NCBI RefSeq assembly: GCF_000005505.3
Contig: NC_016131.3
Span: 50,825,355 to 50,889,354 of the forward strand
Length of the DNA: 64,000 nt
Source of the DNA: Brachypodium distachyon
Taxonomy: Eukaryota > Streptophyta > Magnoliopsida > Poales > Poaceae
Direction: 5' to 3'
In this document: positions 55,790 to 64,000 of the stretch, one piece after another
How the letters are laid out: each line of letters opens with the position of its first letter
Numbering within the stretch: position 1 is the stretch's first letter
The notes under the pieces: model-generated
What the model was told of the DNA's origin: nothing
Database searches by the model: none
The model's input: only the letters and a program-made list of their open reading frames with translations
Position numbers and translations under genes: made by a program

Positions 55790-56244
55790 GAGATTTCTCC
55801 ACAGTTCCCTCTCCGCCGTCCCGTCCCCCTTTCCTCTTCCTCTCTTCGTCTCTCTCCTCTGACCTGCCCCAAATCCAAATCCAAATCCCCAAAATCCCAA
55901 TTGAGGTCCTCCGCGGGGCCCCTCCGCCCTCTCGCCGTTCTTCCCTGCCGTCCCCTAGCAAATTTTTGGTTTACTCTCACAAGGTACGACACCATTTCCT
56001 CATCCATCCCTGCATGGTTCCTCCGCTAAACCCCACCGCTGACCTAACTCTAGGGATCTAGATCCGTCCCCTACCTCCCTTGTTGCTTTGATTATAGTAT
56101 GATTCCTTCCGGCAGCAATTAGCTGCTCTTGATGTATCTATGTATGTATGTATGTATGTTTCCGGAGTTTCCTCTTCTGCTGCTAAGTTGCTGTCATGCC
56201 GATCATGTGATGCTCAATTTGATGACGTCCCTTTCTCTCTTCAG
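55790..56244 (+). other. 5' leader exon and leader intron of the BTB gene
   Basis: A C/T-rich leader ends at tcacaag/gtacgac (exon end 55983). The intron ends ctctcttcag at 56244, and exon 2 begins 46 nt before the ATG. The intron includes a short gtat run near 56,140-56,158. Confidence 0.55.
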
Positions 56245-56290
56245 TTCAACAAACTGCGCGCATCGCGTGCGCAATTGGGACAATACAGCA

Positions 56291-59200
56291 ATGGAAGCAG
56301 CAGCAGAGGAGCCCAAGAAGCGGTCCCTAACAGTGGCCCCCTTCGAGTGCGCCTGGGACGAGCAGTTCCGCTTCACGGAGGCCGGCCGTGGTTGCGTCGC
56401 CTTCGAGGCCTCTGCGCAGAACGACGTCACCCTGGTCTTCCGGGAGCAGCTGGGCAGCCAGCACTACCACTACAAGATGGACACCACCCGCCACTACACT
56501 GTCATCCTTGGCAGCCACAGGAACAAGAGGCTCAAGATCGAGGTGGACGGCAGGACCGTCGTCGACCAGGCCGGCGTCGGCCTCTGCCGCTCCTCGGCTT
56601 TTCAGAGCTACTGGATCAGCATCTACGATGGGCTCATCAGCATTGGGGAAGGGAGGCACCCGAATAACAACCTGCTATTCCACTGGCTTGACCCTGACCC
56701 CAACCGGAATGTCCAGTACGTCGGGCTCTCCAGCTGGGACAAGCATGTCGGCTACCGGAACATAAGCGTCCTTCCCTCTGCTCCCAGAAACAGCATCCTC
56801 TGGAGCCAGATTCAGTATGCGTGTGCTGAGCGGCATGGCGATGGATCAGTCCATACCAAACATCAACCAGAGCCGAAAGATGGCTGTCAGCAAAGGGTGC
56901 TCGCCGACTTTCTCGAGTGCTGGGATTTCTCCGACGCCGTGTTTTTGGTTGGTGCTGAACGAAAGGCTGTCCCTGCGCACAAAATTGTCTTGGCTGCTTC
57001 TGGAGATTTCTCTTTTACCTTCATGGATGGAAGTGCCATCGAGCTTCCGTCAGTCTCCTACCCTGTCCTCCACTCCCTTCTTGAGTATATCTACACAGGG
57101 TCTACACAGGTAAGCTTTCGTTTGTTGCAACTGCTCTTGTATTGAAATCGAGCAACTGTTAATGTATTACGTGCTCTTATTTTTTGGGGGGTTCACTCAG
57201 GTTGCAGAGTACCGACTCAATTCATTGCTGGAGTTGGGCTTACAATTTAAAGTTCAGCCGCTGGTAAAACGCTGTGAAGAAATACTTGACTGCTTGACTA
57301 AGATGGATAATGAACTTTCTGCATCCAGCAAAAACTTAGAAGTATCAAGTAGTGGACCCCAAACTCGTCGATTTGACCATTTCCCTTTCAAGGCTCCAGT
57401 GAATGCTCAGAAAATTAAACACTTCCATGAAAGTGGTGAGCATAGTGATATAAATATCTATACTAGTGGACAAGGTCTTGTTGCTCAGGCTCACAAACTC
57501 GTCCTTAGCTTGTGGAGCATGCCATTTGCCAAGGTGTGTCTTTCTCCTAGCATTGTATTTTCTTCTGTTTTTTTCATTCACATATTGGCATAATACATCA
57601 TGCATAACCTTGCATAATCAAAGTTACGCGTGTAAATATGCAGATGTTCACGAATGGGATGAAAGAAAGCAGAGCTTCAAATGTATTTTTTGAAGATGTT
57701 TCTGCTGAAGCATTTTCTCTCCTCCTTCAGTTTATGTACTGTGGGGAACTTAAAGTAGATAACCGGTACATTACTTCAGAATTGGTTCAGCTGCTCTTAT
57801 TATCAGATCAGTTCGGCATCACTATTCTTCAGTTTGAGTGCTGTAAAAGAATTATGGAGTTCCTTTCAGAGGTACCTTTGTTTTCTCTTGTATAGAATGA
57901 GAAGTAACTGATAAAATTTAGTAGACTTTTGTAGTTTCTGACGCTTCTATTTTTTTCGATCTCTGGAAACATTATCTGTTGCTATTCAAGACTTGACATG
58001 GGAGGTCGTGACAAATAATAAGTGGGGCCATTTGCCTCAGAAATCAATTCTTTGAGATATTGATACAACTTTCCATCTGCATTATACATGCAGGATTCGC
58101 GTGTCCTACTGGAAGAAGCTTATATTTCTGAATTTAAGGGATATGGCTTCTGCAAATTTGGTGAACTTGATTGCTGGCCCAGCGTAGACTGACCCCTGAA
58201 AGTTTATTGCAGGACACAGTATGTTCAGTATTGCAAGCAGTGTCATCAATCCCATCTTGTAAACTGCTTGAAGAAATGTGCAAGAGGAATTTTGCAAAGC
58301 ACTTTGACTATTGCACAACTGCTTGCACAGACTTTGTGTTGTTAGATGAGGCAACATTTAAGGATATTCTCCAGGCAAGTTGGAATACTGTTTTCATTTG
58401 ATCAACTGCCCTGCAGTCAGGCCAACTATGAATCATGTCTGTGAGAAATTAGATAACCCCGAAATGTTGTCCCATCAGATTGAGCGTCACATTTGAAAAC
58501 TGTATTAATTTGCTTCAAGTGCCTGCTCCCACATTCTCAGTGATTTTACTAGAAACAACTTATGGATTAGAACACTGTTGATGAAGTTCTTTTTTTTTAT
58601 TTCTTATTGTTGGATTTTACCTAACAAAGTTTTCTTCATATAGTTTTTGGTTTTACACATGGTAACTTTTCCAGAAGACAATTAATTATGCAACTACAGG
58701 CATGCCTAACATTTTCATGTGTTATCCTAATCCTGCAAATTTTGAGTGGAATCTGACCAACCTACACATTCAAAAACAGGAAAAGAAGAAAATCATGTGG
58801 TTGGGTTAGATATGGTGAAAATTCCCCACTTTAATTACTTCAAATGTTGGTTTTGCCAACATAGCAATCTGAACATCCCGTAGTATCTCTGGATTATCTA
58901 TTGAAGTCGAGCTAAGGATTGTATATGTAGTCAATTGAATTAGTATGGAAGTTCATGCTAAGTTTCTTGGGAGTTGCAAAATGGTATGCATAACACCCTA
59001 GATGGGCTTCTTCGCTGATAATTTTAGCTAGCGTTTTCTGTCGACACTGGTCATACTAGTAGTAATTTTTGCAGCATGGTGATATGACTGTAACATCAGA
59101 GGAGAGGGTTCTGGATGCCATCTTAACATGGTGTATGGAGGCTTGCGACACTTTTTGCTGGAATTCTGTAGATAAACTATTAAGTACTTCAACACCAGAG

Positions 59201-60774
59201 CAACTCTTTGGAGAGAGGCTCACCGCCATCAATGCTTTACTACCATCTGTACGGTTCCCTTTAATGCAGCCGTCTGTCCTTCAGTTGGTACTTCCTTTTT
59301 CCTGTTATATTTTTTACGTTTGGCTGAATAAGGTTGTTTGTCTGCTAATGGCACTTGTTGGTTTACGACAGATGGAGAAAAGTAACCTTGCAAAGCACAT
59401 ACAACTATTCAGACAATCGGTTAGTATTTCTTTTAGCTCCAATTTTTTGGTGTGCCCGGGTATGTTATCCTACACAGGAACATTACAGCTGATTACTTGG
59501 ATAACAGGTTGCTGAAGCTGTTGAATTCTCTAATGCTGGTCCATGGATGCCGACAACAATCAAATGGTCAGTATATATATGTGAATGCATTGATCAAGTG
59601 CAGTAAGAATTGAAGGTCAGTATATGCTTGACTACTCGTGGACCTTATACCTTTCAGTGAGAGATTTCTACATAGACGCTCGAGCTATAGAGAGCTTCAG
59701 TACATCTCCGACGGTGATAACAATGGTGTGATCTACTATGCTGGGACATCATTTGGGAAGCATCAATGGATCAATCCTGTTTTAGCCAAGGTAATAATAA
59801 AAGGAGAAGCTTTGTTTGGGTCTGAAGCTATTTGACACGTAGTAACAACGTTAGTGGTCTTTCTCTGAGAGTAGAATATCACTGTGATGGCTAGCAGCCC
59901 GAATTCGAGGTACACAAATCCAAAGGCTCTTGTTTCAAAAAATTACCAGGTATTGATGTTGGTGGGAATGCTTGGCAAACATATTGGTATATATATATGT
60001 TTCACTTGCTTGGGATAAAGTTGACACATACATGTCGGTCATCAGGGGACTTGTTTTGCGGGGCCTCGTGACGAAAATGGCAAGAAGTGTTCTTGGTGGA
60101 TGGTAGATATTGGAGAGGATCACCAGGTTGGTTGTTTATCTATTTCTATCTGAAGAAAGAAAATTAAACTATCGTGGTGAACATTGAACCCCAAAATCAG
60201 AATTTTTTGAAACTTACTAATTTTATTTTCGTTTCCCCCCCAAATAAAGGGCTCCCTAGAGCCTGGGAGCCATAAGCCATTTTCTTGTTGTGGTTAATTA
60301 ATGTAAAAAGAGAAGTTTTTGTGGTTAACGAATGTCAAAAAGGAAAAAGTTGTCGTGGTTAACTGTGCGTGATGTGGTGCAGCTTATGTGCAACTACTAC
60401 ACAGTAAGGCAAGATGGCTCCACGACGTTTATGAGGTCGTGGGTTTTTCAGGTACTGTTTTTGTTCCATTTGTTTATTTTTGTATTGTTAGAGAGAAGAG
60501 ATGGAATGAGTTTGTATAGTGATGACATAAAGAAAGAAATAATGAATGAATAAAGGGGTCGATGGATGGTGAGAACTGGACGAGCCTGGGCGTCCATGAA
60601 GAGGAGCAGACGATTTGCCAGCCCGGGCAGTTTGCGTCGTGGCCCATCACTGGCCCGTCGGCGCTGTTGCCGTTTCGATTCTTCAGGCTTGCTCTGACGG
60701 GCCCGGCAACTGGGATGTCCAACACCTGGAACCTATGCATCTGCTTCCTAGAGCTCTACGGCTACTTCCGCTAG
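56291..60774 (+). CDS. BTB/POZ-BACK-discoidin domain protein (At2g30600-like)
   Basis: Eleven coding exons: 56291-57109, 57201-57533, 57644-57871, 58213-58374, 59075-59287, 59372-59419, 59508-59566 joined to 59658-59790, 59875-59949, 60046-60126, 60383-60451 and 60556-60774 (twelve segments when the split pair is counted apart), giving 812 residues. The N-terminal domain (FECAWDEQFRFTEAGRGCVA, then FREQLGSQHYHYK) resembles the farnesoic-acid-methyltransferase-like fold. BTB 1 begins FSDAVFLVGAERKAVPAHKI, and BTB 2 begins HSDINIYTSGQGLVAQAHKL. A BACK region follows (TSEERVLDAILTWC). The C-terminus is an F5/8 type C (discoidin) domain ending GMSNTWNLCICFLELYGYF. Domain order and length match Arabidopsis At2g30600 from memory. 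A CUL3 adaptor role is inferred from the BTB/BACK pair. One intron has a GC donor (58374/58375). Confidence 0.9.
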
Positions 60775-61369
60775 GAGTCTCCTTGTCTCTTGACACACAC
60801 AGACACAACCTGGCCCGCACATACAGTTTTTCTCTCTTAATTAGTGTGTTCCATGAAAGGCTACAACGAGTGAAAGTTTTTTTTTTTACATACATAGACA
60901 TATAGTACATGTAAAAGGAAGATGGTTCGTTTTAGTTTTGTACTATATACCCGGCAACCGTGTCCATGAAAAATTCTGGATGAAGTTTGAGTCTTGTGAA
61001 TTTGAAAACCTTGTTGATATGTGTTGAGGTGAGGAGAGGAAGCAGGGATGGATGACGCGAGTGATTGCATTTTGGGGTTGGAGGAGTGGATATGCATGCG
61101 GCAGTTTGCACGGATGGATGATGAGAACATGTTAGATGATGTGTGTGTGGTCAGGATGATCTCTGTGCGTATGATCAAGACCCAGCCAATGAGAAGCCAG
61201 CATGGAGATTTTGGTAGCATCCCTGGCCACCCAAACCCTTTGATCCCGATGGTCCAGCGATAAAACCCCGACGTACGTGCAACGCCCCCTGATCCTATTA
61301 CCTACCCAATAAAGCTGCATAGTAGAGCAAAAGAGCAGTGAGCAAGCAAACAAGAAGAGCCAAGCAGCA
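60775..61369 (+). promoter_or_regulatory. Plastocyanin gene promoter region
   Basis: The 595-bp spacer between the BTB stop and the plastocyanin ATG must hold the 3' UTR of one gene and the light-regulated promoter of the other. A TATA-like gataaaac lies near 61257, about 110 bp upstream of the ATG, with gccaatgag (CCAAT-type) at about 61,187. The assignments are tentative. Confidence 0.4.
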
Positions 61370-61840
61370 ATGGCCGCCCAGCTTTCCTCTGCCGCCGTCA
61401 CCCTCCCTTCCATGGTCGCCGCCGCTCCCCGGAGCAGCAGCCGGCTGGTGGTGCGCGCATCGGCCGTAGGAGGGTTCCGGAAGGCGGCGGGGGCGGCTGC
61501 GGTGGCGGTGGCGGCGAGCGCGATGCTTGCGGGCGGCGCCATGGCGCAGGACGTGCTGCTGGGTGCCAACGGCGGCGTGCTGGTGTTCGAGCCGAACGAG
61601 TTCAGCGTCAAGGCCGGGGAGACGATCACGTTCAAGAACAACGCCGGGTTCCCCCACAACATCGTGTTCGACGAGGACGCCGTGCCCAGCGGCGTCGACG
61701 TCTCCAAGATCTCCCAGGAGGAGTACCTCAACGCCCCCGGCGAGACTTTCTCCGTCACGCTCACTGTCCCTGGCACCTACGGCTTCTACTGCGAGCCACA
61801 TGCCGGGGCCGGCATGGTCGGCAAGGTCACCGTCAACTGA
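61370..61840 (+). CDS. PETE: Plastocyanin precursor, chloroplast
   Basis: Plastocyanin is the soluble blue-copper protein of the thylakoid lumen that carries electrons from cytochrome b6f to photosystem I. One exon encodes 156 residues. A bipartite transit peptide comes first: a Ser/Ala/Arg stromal part to about 30, then a hydrophobic lumenal signal ([17 protein letters not shown]) ending in AMA before residue 60. The 97-residue mature protein starts [10 protein letters not shown]. Copper ligands are all present: His96 (FPHN), and Cys141, His144 and Met149 in [16 protein letters not shown]. The sequence is typical of grass plastocyanins, with the usual loop length. The ATG follows a 5' leader rich in gcaag repeats. 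Confidence 0.98.
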   Translation: MAAQLSSAAVTLPSMVAAAPRSSSRLVVRASAVGGFRKAAGAAAVAVAASAMLAGGAMAQDVLLGANGGVLVFEPNEFSVKAGETITFKNNAGFPHNIVFDEDAVPSGVDVSKISQEEYLNAPGETFSVTLTVPGTYGFYCEPHAGAGMVGKVTVN

Positions 61841-62228
61841 TTGATGCATCGCCCGGCCCGCCTTAATTTCTCCGTTTCAAGGGTGTCAATATATGATGAT
61901 GTGTTGTTATAATGTACGCGCCTGCAAACTATATACATGCAGGATCATTGATGAGCCAGCTGATACTATATATTTCTCCATCTCTGTGAGTCATATGCTT
62001 GCTCATGTATGTATTTCGAGATTCAACTGTGGCCATCGATTCAGCTCCGTATACATGTGAATGCTTGTGTGCTCTCAGTCTCATCCCATCCAAATAAGGC
62101 TTCATGGGCTATTAATTCACAAGGGCCTAGGCTGGAAAGACAGAACGGCCCAGGCCCATTATCTTTTCGTTTATACAAAACGGTCAACGGGAAGAGCATC
62201 TTCTTCAGCTCGCCAAGGAACCAAAGCA
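61841..62228. other. 3' UTR of plastocyanin and 5' region of the DUF819 gene
   Basis: This 388-bp spacer separates two same-strand genes. No additional feature was recognised. Confidence 0.5.
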
Positions 62229-64000
62229 ATGGCCACGGCCACGCCGTCCGCCGCCACATTCTTCTCCCCAGCACCAGCAGCACCAGCAGCAGTGCCTCGC
62301 CTTCCCCGCCACGCCAACTCCCGCCTCGCATCCACCACACTCGGACCACGAGCCTCGCTCCGACCACGAGCCTTCCTCCCGCCGCATGGGCACTGGCACG
62401 GCCCTCTGATCCCGGCCTCCGACCACTGGGGCAACTGGACCGTCCTCCTGTCCGCGGCCGCGCTGGGCGTCTGGTCCGAGAAGAGCACCCGCGCCGGGAA
62501 GGCGCTCAGCGGCGCGCTCGTCACCGTCCTCCTCGGCCTCGCCGCCAGCACCGCCGGCCTCGTCGCCGCCTCCGACGTCCCCGCCTATCGCGTCGTGCTC
62601 GAATACCTCCTCCCGCTCGCCGTTCCCTTGCTCCTCTTCGCCGCCGACCTCCGCCGCGTCCTCCGCTCCACCGGCGCCCTCCTCCTCGCCTTCCTCCTCG
62701 GATCTCGTACGTACGCGTCTTCTCATCCCCCAAATTCCCCAATTAATTAATTAATTAATTCAAGTAACCAATCAAATCGATCTAGCAATTTGGATGCAGT
62801 GGCAACAACAATTGGCACAGTCGCCACGTTCCTGCTCGTGCCCATGCGATCCCTGGGAAAAGATAATTGGAGGATCGCTGCAGCTCTTATGAGCAGACAT
62901 ATTGGAGGAGGTTAACTGCTAGCTACTCAAAATAAATTCAATCAATTAATTCTACAACCTCTGATCCTAAATCCTTGTCGTGGTTTTACTTCAAAATTTA
63001 TACTAAAAACACGGCAAGAATTTAGGATAGGAGGGAAACCAAAAGGAGATTTGCTTAATCTCTTCTGTTTTCTCCCCCATCTTCAGCTGTCAACTACGTC
63101 GCTGTTGCAGAAGCACTCGAGGTGTCTCCATCAGTGGTAGCTGCAGGGCTAGCTGCTGACAATGTCATCTGTGCACTCTATTTCACAACTCTTTTCGCAT
63201 TAGCTGCTAAAATTCCCGCACAAGAGATGCACTCACAAGGTGACTTGCAGTCTTCTCATCCCTTCTTCTTTCAAAAGCACTCAAGATATCCTGGCTGCCA
63301 TTTTAAATATTTGAGCTGTTTACTTGTTAGTGATACAAGAATACCAAACCATCTGAACCACACATCTTAATTCGCCTCAGAAGATGCTGCTGAACCTACT
63401 GCTGGTGGCGATAAGTTGCCTGTTCTGCAAAGTGCGACGGCTATAGCCGTGTCCTTCGCCATATGCAAAGCAGGCAAATACATGACCAGCTTGATGGGCA
63501 TACAAGGGGGAAGCCTTCCCTGCATAACGGCAATCGTCGTGGCGCTGGCAACATTGTTTCCGTCTTATATCGGAAAGCTTGCTCCTTCAGGCGAGGCCTT
63601 GGCTGTAATTCTGATGCAGGCAAGTATACTTAGCCTGAGCTCTTCAATTTGGTCACAAAGCCGCAACAAGGTGCTTAAATTATTTGAGTTTCCCTCCTTC
63701 CTGTCAATGCCCTGGCTAGGTGTTCTTTGCTGTTGTAGGAGCTAACGGGAGCATCAGCAATGTCATCAACACGACTCCTGGCATATTTGCATTTGCATTC
63801 GTGCAGATCACGGTGCATCTGCTGCTGATTCTGGGTGCTGGGAAGCTACTGGGGTTTGAGGACAAGCTGCTGCTGATAGCGTCGAATGCAAACGTCGGTG
63901 GACCGACCACCGCCTGTGGGATGGCCACCACAAAGGGCTGGACTTCCTTGATGGTCCCAGGGATTCTAGCTGGCATTTTTGGAATTGCCATTGCCACCTT
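62229..64000 (+). CDS. DUF819 family membrane protein, plastid-targeted (3' end outside window)
   Basis: Exons 62229-62706, 62800-62910, 63087-63239, 63381-63619 and 63720 onward stay in frame to the window edge, where the last exon is still open. The first 50-60 residues (MATATPSAATFFSPAPAAPA, then NSRLAST) are a transit-peptide-like sequence without acidic residues. Many hydrophobic segments follow: WTVLLSAAALGVW, LVTVLLGLAASTAGLVAA, ATTIGTVATFLLVP, AVNYVAVAEALEVSPSVVAA and FAVVGANGSISNVINTTPGI. The conserved GGPTTACGMATTKGW near the end is typical of DUF819 proteins, which are predicted transporters shared with bacteria. Plants carry them as putative chloroplast envelope proteins; the substrate is unknown. 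Intron 4 has a GC donor (CAG/GCAAGT). Intron 2 contains a MITE. Confidence 0.9.
62957..63036. mobile_element. MITE-like hairpin in intron 2 of the DUF819 gene
   Basis: The left arm cctctgatcctaaatccttg, followed by tcgtgg, pairs with the right arm acacggcaagaatttaggat, followed by aggaggga. It is about 80 bp, Stowaway-like in its ends but diverged. The target duplication is unclear. Confidence 0.65.

Noticed and set aside
58093..58212. Possible extra exon of the BTB gene (starts gattcgcgtgtcc after an AG)
   Set aside because: It runs into an in-frame stop and would break the join to DTVCSVLQAV; kept as intron.
1..64000. A new multi-gene defence or metabolic system
   Set aside because: The genes are ordinary, unrelated plant genes in mixed orientations. 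The accessory region is explained by duplication and transposon activity.

Overview
The window is plant nuclear DNA, almost certainly from a grass of the rice genus (Oryza). The signs are short exons with GT-AG introns, GC-rich 5' coding ends typical of grass genes, many Stowaway-type MITEs with TA target duplications, LTR remnants, and a DUF1618 family of the kind expanded in grasses. From memory, the gene content (plastocyanin, U-box protein PUB12, IDM1-like PHD protein, KIN-10-like kinesin) fits one end of rice chromosome 6. I could not check this by search. No tRNA, rRNA, CRISPR array or bacterial-type system was found.

Layout. 0-8.9 kb holds a CONSTANS-like B-box/CCT regulator (+), a BAHD acyltransferase (+), a probable plastid membrane protein of unknown function (-), and a small conserved protein whose last exon is only 20 nt (-). 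11.6-13.7 kb holds a U-box/armadillo E3 ligase (-). 14-17 kb has an old LTR remnant and the leader of a DnaJ/DUF3444 gene (17.2-19.5 kb, +). 21-22.3 kb is a repeat-rich spacer. 22.7-29.6 kb is an 18-exon PHD-finger/acetyltransferase gene of the IDM1 type (+) with a 46-residue tandem repeat in exon 1. A lysine-methyltransferase-like gene (-) and a kinesin-like gene (+) diverge from a 230-bp shared promoter at 31.3-31.5 kb.

35.4-50.1 kb is the accessory part. It carries a duplicated block (the kinesin 3' end plus flank, copied at about 45.0 kb), three decayed DUF1618 copies (36.3-38.7, 41.8-43.0 and 48.4-49.3 kb), an En/Spm-type transposase remnant, a solo LTR, several MITEs and foldback elements. 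Because the pieces are duplicated, one copy often preserves the empty insertion site of a transposon present in the other.

50.6-64 kb returns to genes: a RING-H2 ubiquitin ligase, a GC-rich non-genic block, a BTB/BACK/discoidin protein, the nuclear gene for chloroplast plastocyanin, and a plastid-targeted DUF819 membrane protein that runs off the window end.

The genes do not form one pathway. Two themes recur: ubiquitin ligation (U-box, RING-H2 and possibly the BTB protein as a CUL3 adaptor) and plastid function (plastocyanin, DUF819 and the unknown protein at 6.1-7.2 kb). I found no convincing undescribed system. The strongest unusual signals are the kinesin-like protein with a ruined nucleotide pocket, three GC-AG introns, a templated repair scar in the shared promoter, and the nested transposon record of the duplicated DUF1618 region.
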